Under the pieces are notes generated by a model. It saw only the letters and a program-made list of their open reading frames with translations, had not been told where the DNA came from and did no database searches. A program made the position numbers and the translations under genes. From positions 288,767 through 352,766 of the forward strand of contig NZ_JAUNXR010000001.1 in assembly GCF_030539665.1 (NCBI RefSeq): a stretch of DNA of 64,000 nucleotides, in the 5' to 3' direction. The stretch is from Methanobrevibacter sp. Lineage in GTDB: Archaea > Methanobacteriota > Methanobacteria > Methanobacteriales > Methanobacteriaceae. Positions 19,414-29,695 of the stretch are shown here, piece after piece (the first letter of the stretch is position 1; each line of letters begins with the position of its first letter).

Positions 19414-19441
19414 ATTCCTTCAAATTTTCTTTTTCTTTTTT
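19390..19441 (+). terminator. Stop-codon hairpin and T tract after atwA
   Basis: GAAGGAAT (19390-19397) pairs perfectly with ATTCCTTC (19414-19421). The loop holds the last codons and the TAA stop. T-rich sequence follows. Confidence 0.55.
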
Positions 19442-19590
19442 TATTTTTTATTTTTGTATCCTTTGCTCTTTTTTGTGTTAATATCATTAGCTTTAAATAA
19501 AAAAAACATTAATATATTAAAAAGTCAATAAATATTAATATTCTAAATTATTAGTTAATTATAGTTTTAAGTATAAATGGAGGAGAGTAT

Positions 19591-19893
19591 TTGTCAAAAC
19601 CAGATAATAATCAACAAGAATATAGAAGAGTAAGAACTCCAAAAAAGGGTGAGATTCCTGGAGTTGTTGAACAAATCATGGGACATGGAAAACTTAAGGT
19701 TAGATGTGCTGACGGAAATATAAGAATGACTAGAATCCCTGGAAAAATGAAAAAACGTATTTGGATTCGTGAAGGTGATGTAATCCTTGTAAAACCATGG
19801 GATTTCCAATCTGATGAAAAGGCAGATGTAATTTGGAGATACACAAAAACAGAATCTAACTGGCTTGAAAGAAAAGGTTACTTAAAAATGTAA
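19591..19893 (+). CDS. eif1A: Translation initiation factor aIF1A
   Basis: OB-fold factor that helps place initiator tRNA and mRNA on the small subunit. 100 residues with the S1-like core GQ-type strand VEQIMGHGKLKVRCADGNIRM and the C-terminal IWIREGDVILVKPWDFQ. It starts with TTG; GGAGGAG at 19579-19585 is well placed and no in-frame ATG precedes the core. rio1 follows after 34 nt with a weak terminator-like hairpin between them. Confidence 0.95.
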   Translation: MSKPDNNQQEYRRVRTPKKGEIPGVVEQIMGHGKLKVRCADGNIRMTRIPGKMKKRIWIREGDVILVKPWDFQSDEKADVIWRYTKTESNWLERKGYLKM

Positions 19894-19911
19894 TCTAAAT
19901 TTCTTTTTTTT
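19875..19911 (+). terminator. Stop-codon hairpin and T tract after eif1A
   Basis: AGGTTAC (19875-19881) pairs with GTAATCT (19890-19896) with one G-U pair; the TAA stop lies in the 3' arm and a T tract follows. rio1 starts soon after, so termination may be partial. Confidence 0.4.
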
Positions 19912-19927
19912 ATTTATACTGATTTTA

Positions 19928-20704
19928 ATGGATCCTAAAATAGCTAAAGCAGATAAAAAAATTCAGGACATGAATGAGCGCAAAAGAAAAAAGGACAGCT
20001 CAGACAGGAAAGTAGGCAGCGAAATATTTGACAAGTCTACTTTGGAAACTCTTTATAAGCTAGCTAATCAGGGATATATTGATGTTCTTAATGGAGCAAT
20101 TAGTACTGGAAAGGAAGCTAATGTTCTAAAAGGCATAGAAAAAAACGATAATATTGTGGCTGTTAAGATTTACAGAATAGCTACTTCTGATTTTAAAAAG
20201 ATGAACTATTATATTGATGGGGATCCAAGATTCAATGTTAAGACAAAAAATAAACGTCAAATAATTTATAATTGGGTTAGTAAGGAGCTTAAGAACCTTA
20301 CCAGACTGTATAATGCTGGTGTCAACGTTCCAAAACCAATTACTCATTCCAATAATGTTCTCATAATGGAGTTCATTGGTGATGATGAGGGCAATCCTTC
20401 AAACACAGTTAAAAATCAACCACCAAAAGATCCTGAAAGCTTCTTTAACCAACTGCTTGTCGAATTAAAACTTTTTGTAAATGATGCCAAATTGGTTCAT
20501 GGTGATTTGTCTAATTTCAACATTCTCAATCACAACGAAAAACCTGTAATCATCGATGTTTCACAGTCTGTGGTTTTAGACAATCCTATTGCAAAGGAGC
20601 TATTCGAAAGGGATGTCAATACTCTTGTAAATGAATATAAGAGACTTGGTGTTGAAACAAGCTTCGATGAAGTTTATGAATATGTAAATCCTCATTTTTC
20701 ATAG
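19928..20704 (+). CDS. rio1: RIO1-type serine protein kinase
   Basis: Atypical protein kinase/ATPase for late small-subunit ribosome maturation. 258 residues with the RIO ATP-binding loop GAISTGKEANVLKG, the catalytic VHGDLSNFNIL (Asp in HGD) and the metal-binding IIDVSQSV. In many archaea rio1 is followed by a KH-domain ribosome-assembly gene; here that gene is about 4.5 kb away, beyond a minus-strand ECF/CbiZ cassette. rio1 and cbiZ abut tail to tail with no gap. Confidence 0.94.
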   Translation: MDPKIAKADKKIQDMNERKRKKDSSDRKVGSEIFDKSTLETLYKLANQGYIDVLNGAISTGKEANVLKGIEKNDNIVAVKIYRIATSDFKKMNYYIDGDPRFNVKTKNKRQIIYNWVSKELKNLTRLYNAGVNVPKPITHSNNVLIMEFIGDDEGNPSNTVKNQPPKDPESFFNQLLVELKLFVNDAKLVHGDLSNFNILNHNEKPVIIDVSQSVVLDNPIAKELFERDVNTLVNEYKRLGVETSFDEVYEYVNPHFS

Positions 20705-21757
20705 CTACTTTTTATTCAAATAAACTTTTACAATATGATTCACTAATTTTTTCATGGATGACCATTCTGGTTTGCTTATCTGATTTTTAAAAATGGAATC
20801 AATAATTTTCTCAGCGGTTTTTTCAGTAACCAATCCATTTTGGTATTGGTCTAGAACATGCAGAATCAGGGAAACGTATCCAACAAGCTCTGAATCTCTA
20901 TTGGCTTTTCTCAATTCAATTAAGAACTCTTCCTTGTCGGGAATGTCATTATAGAACTCATTTATGTCAACATCGTATCTGGATAATCTGATAAGTGCAT
21001 TGGATTGGTATGTGGGGGTTAGCCAAATCTGTTTCACCAATGATTCCTTAATCGATTTTATCACTGATTTGGCAATTAGCTCTCCGAGTTTTGAATGTTT
21101 GCCTGCATTTGATAAATGATTTTCCGAATTTGGTTCTGAAAAGATAGCTATTCCGTCAGTTCCAGTCCCTGTTGCAACCTTTGACGAATATCTGCTTGGG
21201 ACAATCAGTTCCCTTAAAGCTACAGTTTTTGCTTCTGTTGCGGTCATCTCTGCCTGCAATAGGCAGGATTCATTTAATCTTGCATTTATGAGTATTATGG
21301 TATTTATCGTACCAATTTCCAAGTCAAATTCTCCATTTTCCTCGTAATAGCCTGCCGGATCTCCTGCTGCAACTGCATTTACATTGGTTCCGGCGGTTGA
21401 AATGGCAACGACTTCCAGTTTTCTAAATCTTTCAACAGCAATTCCGGCATTTTTCATTTTAGCCGATGTTATTAGTCCGCTTATGTTTTCCTCATTTAAA
21501 TTAAACTCATCGGCCAGATTTTTAGTTAATCTGTTGAGGTAAACATTGATGTCAACTTCCCCACTTTCATTTTCATCAATATTTTTTTGGGAAAGCTGAT
21601 GGTTAAAAACAGCCTGGAAATCTTCACTATAGCCTCCGTTTACCAGAGAGGTTATAATTCCATTTCTTTTATTTCTAAATTTAATTAAAATGGTATTGTC
21701 GGTTGAATAAATTTTGTCTCCATCGTTGAATTTTCTTGTTAGTTTAAATTTATTCAT
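20705..21757 (-). CDS. cbiZ: Adenosylcobinamide amidohydrolase CbiZ
   Basis: Hydrolyses (adenosyl)cobinamide or pseudo-cobamides to cobyric acid, letting the cell rebuild its own cobamide. The family blocks are present: NGGYSEDF (40-47), TAGTNVNA (121-128), AGDPAG (131-136), TATEAKT (172-178) and GTGTDG (197-202). At 350 residues it has about 110 extra C-terminal residues beyond the CbiZ domain, mostly helical. It is the last gene of a minus-strand unit with an ECF transporter, which suggests that the transporter brings in a corrinoid. No good Shine-Dalgarno is seen. Confidence 0.9.
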   Translation of the reverse strand: MNKFKLTRKFNDGDKIYSTDNTILIKFRNKRNGIITSLVNGGYSEDFQAVFNHQLSQKNIDENESGEVDINVYLNRLTKNLADEFNLNEENISGLITSAKMKNAGIAVERFRKLEVVAISTAGTNVNAVAAGDPAGYYEENGEFDLEIGTINTIILINARLNESCLLQAEMTATEAKTVALRELIVPSRYSSKVATGTGTDGIAIFSEPNSENHLSNAGKHSKLGELIAKSVIKSIKESLVKQIWLTPTYQSNALIRLSRYDVDINEFYNDIPDKEEFLIELRKANRDSELVGYVSLILHVLDQYQNGLVTEKTAEKIIDSIFKNQISKPEWSSMKKLVNHIVKVYLNKK

Positions 21758-21783
21758 AATACCATTTTAGTTTTTTAATTTAT

Positions 21784-22389
21784 TTAATTGGTTTGCAAAA
21801 ACTTGGTTTTTGCACGTAGGAATATTTTCTTAAACCATTTGTAGAATATTACCAATAATACAGCGTTAGCAATCGCATGCAATAAATCGAAGAATGCGCT
21901 GGCTGCGAATAATGCGATAACTGAAGTTGCAGTTGGCACTATGTAGAATATTCCTGAAATGTCAGTTATCCATCCATATAGGAATCCCCATGCAAACCCG
22001 AATGCTGCTCTTGCAATTGTATTGTCCAATTTTGTAGTTATTAGTCCTGCAGTATAACCCATCAATCCCCATCCAATCATTTGGAATAGGGACCAATATC
22101 CGAGTCCTGTGAAAAGATCACTAACCAGTGCTGCGAGAGCCCCTACAAGGAATCCTTCGTTACGGCCATAGACAATACCTACCATTATCACAATGAACGA
22201 ACAGGCCTGAACTCCAGGAACTGCAATGAATGCCAGACGACCTATTGTGGCAATAGCTACCAGAATAGCTATTAAGACAATTGATTCAACGCTTGGCTTT
22301 GATTTTTCATACATCTTAAATGCAACATATACGAATCCTAATATTATCGCTGCGGACAAGATTAGGGTTGTCATCATAATTGTATCCAT
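21784..22389 (-). CDS. ECF transporter S component (probably corrinoid)
   Basis: 201-residue substrate-binding membrane subunit of an energy-coupling factor transporter, with six hydrophobic segments. IGRLAFIAVPGVQACSFIVIMVGIVYG and GALAALVSDLFTGLG are typical of ECF S components. Substrate is inferred from the neighbour cbiZ: cobinamide or cobamide. The ATG at 22389 follows a GAGAGTGA; an in-frame GTG at 22398 overlaps that site. Lies between the ATPase gene (22-nt gap) and cbiZ (26-nt gap). Confidence 0.8.
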   Translation of the reverse strand: MDTIMMTTLILSAAIILGFVYVAFKMYEKSKPSVESIVLIAILVAIATIGRLAFIAVPGVQACSFIVIMVGIVYGRNEGFLVGALAALVSDLFTGLGYWSLFQMIGWGLMGYTAGLITTKLDNTIARAAFGFAWGFLYGWITDISGIFYIVPTATSVIALFAASAFFDLLHAIANAVLLVIFYKWFKKIFLRAKTKFLQTN

Positions 22390-22411
22390 AGTTATCACTC
22401 TCTATATTTTT

Positions 22412-24148
22412 TTATAAGTCCCATTTTTTGCGAACATCAGGTATTGTAACGCATTTTGGGCAGTAATTTTTCACCATTCTGTTGATGAATGTTGTGTAAA
22501 AGTTATTTTCTCTAAATATCGCTTTTGGGAATGTATCTATTTGAATGTCTTTGTCAAATAGCATCAAACAGCGTTCACAGTTATTTGCAACAAATGGCAA
22601 ATCATGACTTGTCATTACTATTGTCATTCCATCTTTTCTAATCTCTTCGAAGATTTTTGCCAACTTTAAACTTGAAATCGGGTCCAATGCTTTCGTAGGT
22701 TCATCCAAAATTAGGATGTCAGTATCCTGAAGCATTGTTTTCATTATGACTATTTTCTGCTGTTCCCCACCACTACAATCATAGGGGTTGCGACTTAGCA
22801 GATTCCCTATTCCAAATAAATTTATTAGCTTTTCAAAGTTTAAACTGGAATTGTCATAGGTAATCTCATTCAATTCATTGTCTGTAATTAAGTCATAATC
22901 GTCAAGTTCCATGAGTTGTTCCCTATATTCGTCTGGAATATTGATTGAAGATATTAGCTCTTCTTTTACGGTATCCTTTGAAAAGTGAATCATTGGGTTT
23001 TGATAAACGAAACCGATTTTAAGGCCTTTTTTATATTTTATTTTTCCCTTGATTGGGTCTAATAGTCCGGCCATCAATTCTAATAATGTTGACTTTCCAG
23101 AGCCGTTTCCTCCGATTATGCTGATGTAATCGTTTTCATAAATTTCCAGATTTATGTTTTTAAGAACAAGGTTGTGTTTTTCGTATGCGAAGTACAGGCC
23201 ATCTGCTTTTATAACATATGGTTTTTCTTTATCTACATCCATATTCCCATAATCATTTTCCAAATTTATTCCATTATCCTTCATTTTCATTAATTGGTCA
23301 TGTATTAAATTGAGACATTTCCTACCTTCACGGATGGTTAATGGAACCTCGATTTCATTTAAAATAGGGTATTTTTTAGATAATAGGTTATATAATCTGC
23401 TTACTGATGGAAGGTAGTGAATAAATGTTTCGTCACTGAAGCTTTCTTTAGCTATTTCATATGGATTTCCGGAATATTCAATGGTTCCATCCTTCATAAA
23501 AACAAGTCTGTTGATGGATGAAAAGACATGGTCTGCCTTATGCTCGCTTAAAATAATTGAAATGGAAAACTCCTCGTTTAAACGATTTAAAATTGATATG
23601 AAATCATGGGTGGCTATTGGATCCAGCTGTGAAGTGGGTTCATCTAACAACAACACTTTAGGTCTTAATGTTAAAAGGGAACAGAGGTTTACAAGTTGCT
23701 TCTGCCCTCCGGAAAGTTCATTGACATTTTTATGCAAAATGTCATTAATTCCAAAGAAAGTAACGATTTCACTGACTCTATTGCGTATTTCGTCAGTTGG
23801 AAGTCCAATATTCTCAAGTGGAAATGCTATTTCCTGAATTACCGTGTCCATTACAAGCTGGCTGTCAGGATTTTGGAACAGATAGCCGATATCGCATGCG
23901 GAAGTCAATTCATCAAGATTGGAAATTTCAGTTCCATCATATTTTATTGTTCCACTTTTTTCACCGTTTGGAATCAATTCCTTTTTTAAGTTGCTTAATA
24001 ATGTGGTTTTTCCGCATCCTGAAGGTCCGCATAACAGGATAAAGTCACCTTCCTCAACTTCTAAATTAATATTTTTTAGGCATTTTTTCGCTTTGCCCTC
24101 TTCATCGATATAAGAAAAATCAAAATCTTTAATTTCTATCTGTGCCAT
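22412..24148 (-). CDS. ECF transporter ATPase, two fused ABC domains (EcfA-EcfA')
   Basis: 578-residue protein with two complete ABC ATPase domains that energise the ECF transporter. Domain 1 (about 2-240) has Walker A GPSGCGKTT and signature LSGGQKQL; domain 2 (about 310-560) has GGNGSGKST and CSGGEQQK. Most systems use two separate genes or a homodimer; the fusion is common in some archaea and actinobacteria. A C-terminal tail has a C-x2-C (YCPKC). GGAGG at 24156-24160 sets the ATG at 24148, 13 nt inside the end of the EcfT gene. Confidence 0.9.
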   Translation of the reverse strand: MAQIEIKDFDFSYIDEEGKAKKCLKNINLEVEEGDFILLCGPSGCGKTTLLSNLKKELIPNGEKSGTIKYDGTEISNLDELTSACDIGYLFQNPDSQLVMDTVIQEIAFPLENIGLPTDEIRNRVSEIVTFFGINDILHKNVNELSGGQKQLVNLCSLLTLRPKVLLLDEPTSQLDPIATHDFISILNRLNEEFSISIILSEHKADHVFSSINRLVFMKDGTIEYSGNPYEIAKESFSDETFIHYLPSVSRLYNLLSKKYPILNEIEVPLTIREGRKCLNLIHDQLMKMKDNGINLENDYGNMDVDKEKPYVIKADGLYFAYEKHNLVLKNINLEIYENDYISIIGGNGSGKSTLLELMAGLLDPIKGKIKYKKGLKIGFVYQNPMIHFSKDTVKEELISSINIPDEYREQLMELDDYDLITDNELNEITYDNSSLNFEKLINLFGIGNLLSRNPYDCSGGEQQKIVIMKTMLQDTDILILDEPTKALDPISSLKLAKIFEEIRKDGMTIVMTSHDLPFVANNCERCLMLFDKDIQIDTFPKAIFRENNFYTTFINRMVKNYCPKCVTIPDVRKKWDL

Positions 24149-25017
24149 ATCCACACCTCCTCAAGCTCTAAATAAATTAAAGGTAATAAAAATACTATGA
24201 ATGCAAAATAGTAGATATTTAGTGGAAAATCATTCCATGAAAAGTTCATTTTTGGATAGATTGAAATATATCCGTTTCCATAAATTAGTCCATAAATCAG
24301 GACAGTTAATGTTATGGCCATTAACAAAATAAAACAATAATCTGCTTTGTTCATTGTATATTTCAGGTAACTGGTTCTTTTTGAACTTAGATAGCCTCTG
24401 GCTTTCATGGATTTTGCTGTAAGCATTGCCTCTTCTAGAGACCAGGCTACAGTCACTCCCATAATGTTTCCAACTTTTTTTATTCTTTCTTTTAATTTGT
24501 CGAATTTGGAATTTTCTCCTGTTTTGTCTTTTTCTTCTAATTTCATTAAATTGCTGACTTCTACTGTTCTTTTTTCAAGAAGCGGGATGAATCTTAATGC
24601 CATCACTAAAATCATTGAGATTATTGGAAATTTTTTAGATAAAATATAGAGCATTTCCTGGTATGAAACCATCTGGTTGTAGGAATTCAGTGTTAGCAAT
24701 ATAAGGAAAAATGATCCAGCCATTATGAATCCGTATGAAACTGCTTCAATTGTAATAAAATAGCTTCCCCAAATATAAATTCTATTGTCTCCAGTGTAAT
24801 TGAATAAAAAATTCAGGACCACTATAAAAATTCCGATGGGAATGAATATTTTTATCTGATTTAATATGTCTTTTTTCCCACCTTGGAGATAGATTAGTAA
24901 TAATATCATTAAAATAAACGTTATCATATAATAAGGATTTGTAAAAACAAACGAAAACACGGCTAATAATACATAATATGCTATTAAAATTCCAGGATGT
25001 ATTTCCGTCAATTCCAT
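24136..25017 (-). CDS. ECF transporter transmembrane protein EcfT
   Basis: 293-residue membrane scaffold of an ECF transporter linking the ATPases to the S component. It has about six TM segments and the coupling-helix motif AMLTAKSMKARGYLSSKRTS, which contains the conserved A-R-G element. First gene of the minus-strand unit EcfT, EcfA-EcfA', S, cbiZ; AGGAG precedes the ATG. Confidence 0.88.
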   Translation of the reverse strand: MELTEIHPGILIAYYVLLAVFSFVFTNPYYMITFILMILLLIYLQGGKKDILNQIKIFIPIGIFIVVLNFLFNYTGDNRIYIWGSYFITIEAVSYGFIMAGSFFLILLTLNSYNQMVSYQEMLYILSKKFPIISMILVMALRFIPLLEKRTVEVSNLMKLEEKDKTGENSKFDKLKERIKKVGNIMGVTVAWSLEEAMLTAKSMKARGYLSSKRTSYLKYTMNKADYCFILLMAITLTVLIYGLIYGNGYISIYPKMNFSWNDFPLNIYYFAFIVFLLPLIYLELEEVWIWHR

Positions 25018-25220
25018 TTTCTCATCTCCTAGTGTCTTTATTATTAAAAGTATTATTCAACATATTTAAAGTTTTCTTTAAAAAAATTAAAATCAATTTG
25101 TAAATTTTCATGTATTTCTAAAGGTTTGTCGATAAAATGAGGATGGGTGTGGATGTGTGGAAAACTTTATAACAATTAATATTAATATAAAGATTGAAAA
25201 ATAAAAGTAGAGGTGGAAAA

Positions 25221-25841
25221 ATGCCCGAAACAGATTATGTAAAAATTCCTCAAAAAAGGATTGGAGCATTAATAGGTAAAAATGGAGAAGTTAAAAAAGC
25301 TATTGAAGATGCAACAGGAACCTATATTGACATTGACAGTGAAGACGGAATAGTTGACATTTCTCCAAAAAAAGATATGGAAGATCCATTAGGTGTTTGG
25401 AATGCTAATCATATTGTAAAGGCGATTGCCAGAGGATTTAATCCTGACGTTGCAATAAAATTAGTGGATGATGACATCTATCTTGAAATTATTCAATTGC
25501 CTTTGCTTGTTGGCAAATCCAAAAATGCCCTTGCAAGATATAAAGGCAGGATAATCGGAAAAGATGGTAAAACACGTGAGATTATTATGGATATGGCAGA
25601 AGTTGATATGGCAGTATATGGTAAAACCGTTTCCTTCATCGGAAAAATAGAAAATATCATGATTGCTAAAGAGGCTGTTGAAATGATAATCAATGGTTCT
25701 AGACATAAATCAGTTTATAGCTTTTTAGAACAAAAACAACACGAGCTTAAAGTAAAAGAATTTAAAACAATCGTAGGAATCGACGAAGATAAGATTGAAT
25801 ATCGTGACGATTTCTTGGAAGATGAAAAAGAGTCTGATTAA
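25221..25841 (+). CDS. KH-domain RNA-binding protein, Pno1/Krr1-like
   Basis: 206-residue protein with two KH domains: first with RIGALIGKNGEVKKAIEDATG (about 9-29) and second with RYKGRIIGKDGKTREIIMDMA. This is the archaeal counterpart of Dim2/Pno1 and Krr1, small-subunit assembly factors that work with Rio1. GAGGTGG at 25211-25217 supports the ATG at 25221; an upstream in-frame TTG at 25194 is rejected. A TATA-like CTTTATAAC lies near 25165. Ends in a stop-codon hairpin with eight T. Confidence 0.92.
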   Translation: MPETDYVKIPQKRIGALIGKNGEVKKAIEDATGTYIDIDSEDGIVDISPKKDMEDPLGVWNANHIVKAIARGFNPDVAIKLVDDDIYLEIIQLPLLVGKSKNALARYKGRIIGKDGKTREIIMDMAEVDMAVYGKTVSFIGKIENIMIAKEAVEMIINGSRHKSVYSFLEQKQHELKVKEFKTIVGIDEDKIEYRDDFLEDEKESD

Positions 25842-25857
25842 TCAGATTCTTTTTTTT
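25828..25857 (+). terminator. Stop-codon hairpin and T tract after the KH gene
   Basis: AAGAGTCTGA (25828-25837) pairs with TCAGATTCTT (25842-25851) with one G-U pair; the TTAA loop holds the stop codon. Eight or more T follow. It has the form of a bacterial intrinsic terminator. Confidence 0.7.
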
Positions 25858-25913
25858 GGATTTTTTGTCTACTTTTTACACATATTTTGTAGTTTTTAAA
25901 ATTAAAATGAAAA

Positions 25914-25926
25914 CATTTATATACTT
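25914..25926 (+). promoter_or_regulatory. TATA box of the 114-residue gene
   Basis: CATTTATATACTT lies 32-44 nt before the ATG at 25958, which predicts a very short leader that includes the GAGGTG ribosome binding site at best. Confidence 0.5.
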
Positions 25927-25957
25927 GGTTGTTCATCTTTAATTTGAGGTGAAAAAT

Positions 25958-26302
25958 ATGCATGGATTATTATATAATGTAAAAAGTGACATAGAAAAAT
26001 ACGATGGGGCTGACATTCAGCTAAGATTAAAAATATTCTTTAACGATCCGGATAAAGAATGGGATGACAACATCGCAAATGCTTTCTTCGAGAATGACTA
26101 CAAAAGAGGTTCTCCTGAAGATGTAAAAGGAGAATGTGATTGTGTAGATTCTGCTATCTACAATGAGTTCTACGCAAACCTTCAAAAATTAGCTGACTCT
26201 GGAATTATCTATTCCCAAGCTGCTGATTTAGATGTTGGTGGAATCATCAGATATACTGAAGAAGGTGTAATTGTAACCTGTGAAGCAGAAATTACAGATT
26301 AA
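25958..26302 (+). CDS. Conserved hypothetical protein, acidic
   Basis: 114-residue soluble, strongly acidic protein that I do not recognise. It contains KGECDCVDSAIYNEFY, with two cysteines, and a C-terminal beta-like GGIIRYTEEGVIVTCEAEITD. GAGGTG at 25944-25949 supports the ATG; the in-frame GTG at 25949 is part of that site. A strong TATA box lies just upstream and a hairpin/T-tract terminator follows, so it is probably an independent and well-expressed gene between the KH gene and top6B. Confidence 0.75.
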   Translation: MHGLLYNVKSDIEKYDGADIQLRLKIFFNDPDKEWDDNIANAFFENDYKRGSPEDVKGECDCVDSAIYNEFYANLQKLADSGIIYSQAADLDVGGIIRYTEEGVIVTCEAEITD

Positions 26303-26305
26303 ATT

Positions 26306-26346
26306 TGTAGCATTTTTCTAAAATGTTACATTTTTTCTTTTTTAAA
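26306..26346 (+). terminator. Hairpin and T tract after the 114-residue gene
   Basis: TGTAGCATTTT (26306-26316) pairs with AAAATGTTACA (26320-26330) with one G-U and a 3-nt loop, followed by T runs. Unlike the other cases, the stop codon lies just outside the hairpin. Confidence 0.65.
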
Positions 26347-26420
26347 ATCAATCTCTTATATTTATTAAATTTAGTTTGTATAAAAAACATTTGTGTATAA
26401 TATTTACATGAACTGTAGTT

Positions 26421-26447
26421 ATTACATGGATATGTAATTTTTTTTTA
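26421..26447 (+). terminator. Second hairpin and T tract upstream of top6B
   Basis: ATTACAT (26421-26427) and ATGTAAT (26432-26438) pair across GGAT and run straight into nine T. It is either a backup terminator or the end of a short unannotated transcript. Confidence 0.45.
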
Positions 26448-26653
26448 TTGTTGTTTTTTCTTAATTTTTTTTCGATAAAAATTTATATACTTTGATAGAC
26501 ATATATACATATGTTAAAATAAGTATAGTATTTTCTCACATTTTTTTATTTTGAGTTTTCAATATTACTTTTTAAATGCTCTCAGATTTTATTTAAATAC
26601 TATATTTTAAAGACTTTAATTATATTATCTTAAAAATTATTAGGGGGAAGATT

Positions 26654-28354
26654 TTGTCTCAACAAGCGCATGAACTCTTTGACAATTTTCAACAATTGAC
26701 TCCATCAGAGTTTTTTAGAAAAAACAAACAAATGTTAGGATTTACAGGTAAGATTAGATCATTAACTATTGTTTTCCACGAATTGATTACAAATAGTTTT
26801 GATGCTGCTGAAGAAGCAGGAATATTGCCTGAATTAAATATCGAACTAAAAAGAGTAGATAAAGATCATTATATTCTCAGACATTCTGATAATGGTCCTG
26901 GAATTCCTGAAGACTATGTGATGCAGGTATATTGTAGTATGTTTGCAGGTTCTAAATTCAGAAACATCCAATCCAGAGGACAACAAGGTTTAGGTTGTAG
27001 TGGTTGTGTACTTCTTTCACAGATGACAACAGGTGAACCTGCAAGGGTTATCTCTTGTTATGAGGAAGGGGATGAACTTAAAGGAGTTAAAATGAAGTTC
27101 AAAATGGATGTAAAACAGAATAAAGGTTTATTAATGGAAAAAGAGTACATTAAACCGGAACACACTGGCGTTTGCATCGAACTTCACTTTAAGGATGTTT
27201 CATATTCAATGGCTGAACAAGGAGCTTTTGAATACATTAGAAGAACAATGATTGGAAACCCTCATGCAAAAATTACTTTTAAAGACCCAACAGGACATAA
27301 GTATATCTTCAAAAGAGCAGCGGATATTGTCCCAATTTTGCCAAAAGAAGTTTTACCTCATCCAAAAGGGGTAAGTGCTGATGATATATTGTTCATGGCA
27401 AAGCATACTGACAAAAGAAGATATAAAAGCATGTTGACCAGTTCCCTTTCAAGAATGTCCAACAAAAGAATAAAAGAAATTGAGGAACTTACTGGCGTAG
27501 ATATGAATAAGCGTCCTAAAAACATGAAATGGGCTGAAGCAGAAGCTATTGTAAATGCTTTCAGTGAAATGAAATTTATGGCTCCACCAACTGACGGATT
27601 GATACCAATCGGTTCTGAACAAATAGAAAAGGGTATGAAACAAATTCTAAAGCCGGAATTTGTAGCAACCCTTACAAGAAAACCTGTAACATATAGGGGA
27701 GGTGTATCCTTCATTATTGAAGCAGGAATTGCATATGGTGGGGATGCTGGAAGAATTGTAAACGATCAAAAGAAATCTGAAATTATGAGGTTTGCAAACA
27801 GGGTTCCACTAACTTTCGATCAAGGAAGCTGTGCAATTACTGAAGCTTTAAAAAGTATTGATTGGAAACGTTACGGTCTTAAAGACTTAGACAGCACTCC
27901 AATGACTTTGTTCATCAATATTATTTCAACACAAGTCCCATATCTTTCCACTGGAAAGCAAAGTGTTTCTCCAGAACCTGAGATTGTTCAGGAAATCAGA
28001 CAAGCTACAATGAAATTGGCTCGTCAACTTCAAAAGCATTTAAGAAGGAAAAAGGCAGCTAAAGAAAAAGAAATGCGTTCAAAAGTATTTGAAGATTATG
28101 TTCCAATTATTATCGAAGAGGCTGCAAAACTTGGTGAAGTTAGTTTACCACCACAACAGGACATTCAGGATGTTTTATCCAAGGTAACTAAAAGGTCTCT
28201 TGCTGAATTGCTTGGTGAGAAAGTTGAAGATGATGATGAAGAACTTATTGAAGAAGATGCATTGATCATGGAAGAATTGGATGAATATGGTTATGCGGTT
28301 GATGATGAAAATAGTTCTTTAAATAAATCAATGGAAGAAGAGGAATTTGAATAG
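26654..28354 (+). CDS. top6B: DNA topoisomerase VI subunit B
   Basis: ATPase subunit of the type IIB topoisomerase that relaxes supercoils and decatenates DNA. GHKL motifs: [15 protein letters not shown] (N box), DNGPGIP (G1) and GQQGLGCSG (G2). The 566 residues end in an acidic, disordered tail (about 520-566). The TTG start follows AGGGGGAAG at 26642-26650 and matches the usual N-terminus. top6A begins 10 nt after the stop, so the two subunits are co-expressed. Confidence 0.95.
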   Translation: MSQQAHELFDNFQQLTPSEFFRKNKQMLGFTGKIRSLTIVFHELITNSFDAAEEAGILPELNIELKRVDKDHYILRHSDNGPGIPEDYVMQVYCSMFAGSKFRNIQSRGQQGLGCSGCVLLSQMTTGEPARVISCYEEGDELKGVKMKFKMDVKQNKGLLMEKEYIKPEHTGVCIELHFKDVSYSMAEQGAFEYIRRTMIGNPHAKITFKDPTGHKYIFKRAADIVPILPKEVLPHPKGVSADDILFMAKHTDKRRYKSMLTSSLSRMSNKRIKEIEELTGVDMNKRPKNMKWAEAEAIVNAFSEMKFMAPPTDGLIPIGSEQIEKGMKQILKPEFVATLTRKPVTYRGGVSFIIEAGIAYGGDAGRIVNDQKKSEIMRFANRVPLTFDQGSCAITEALKSIDWKRYGLKDLDSTPMTLFINIISTQVPYLSTGKQSVSPEPEIVQEIRQATMKLARQLQKHLRRKKAAKEKEMRSKVFEDYVPIIIEEAAKLGEVSLPPQQDIQDVLSKVTKRSLAELLGEKVEDDDEELIEEDALIMEELDEYGYAVDDENSSLNKSMEEEEFE

Positions 28355-28364
28355 GGGGAATTAA

Positions 28365-29442
<1,078 letters not shown>

Positions 29443-29459
<17 letters not shown>

Positions 29460-29490
29460 TTTCCTTGCTTTTTTCTATTTTTTTTTATTT
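29443..29490 (+). terminator. Stop-codon hairpin and T tract after top6A
   Basis: GGAAA (29450-29454) pairs with TTTCC (29460-29464); the loop holds the TAA stop. AAGC (29443-29446) and GCTT (29467-29470) extend the stem beyond a small internal loop. T runs follow. Confidence 0.5.
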
Positions 29491-29622
29491 TTTTAATACA
29501 ATATTATTATTTTATTTTCATTTTTCCTTTGATTTGTTCATTTTTAATAATTTTGTTCAATTATTTATTATTTATTTATAAATGCCGTTTTTCAAAACTG
29601 GATTTTTTTTAAACCAATATAC

Positions 29623-29650
29623 ATAAATATTTAATAAAAGAAATATTTAT
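29623..29650 (+). promoter_or_regulatory. Inverted repeat upstream of the amino acid transporter operon
   Basis: ATAAATATTT (29623-29632) and AAATATTTAT (29641-29650) are perfect 10-bp arms with an 8-nt spacer, 46 nt before the first gene. All bases are A or T, so chance is a real alternative to an operator. Confidence 0.3.
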
Positions 29651-29695
29651 TCATCTGAATTTATTTTAGATATATCAAAAATTTTGAGTGTGTTT

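Larger units (their letters stand above)
26303..26653. other. Intergenic region before top6B
   Basis: About 350 nt without a gene. It holds the terminator of the preceding gene, a second hairpin with nine T (26421-26447), a strong TATA-like ATTTATATACTTT near 26481-26493 with an adjacent ACATAT/ATATGT inverted repeat, and a further AT-rich stretch up to the top6B ribosome binding site. If the strong TATA box is used, top6B has a leader of about 140 nt. Confidence 0.5.

Noticed and set aside
25127-25172. G-rich segment with an 11-codon ATG frame before the KH gene
   Set aside because: No Shine-Dalgarno, overlaps the predicted promoter, and no fold or family could be recognised.
27358-27714. 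118-codon antisense frame in top6B, and similar long antisense frames in ppsA, hemA and larC
   Set aside because: All follow the codon structure of the real gene on the other strand and have no independent support.
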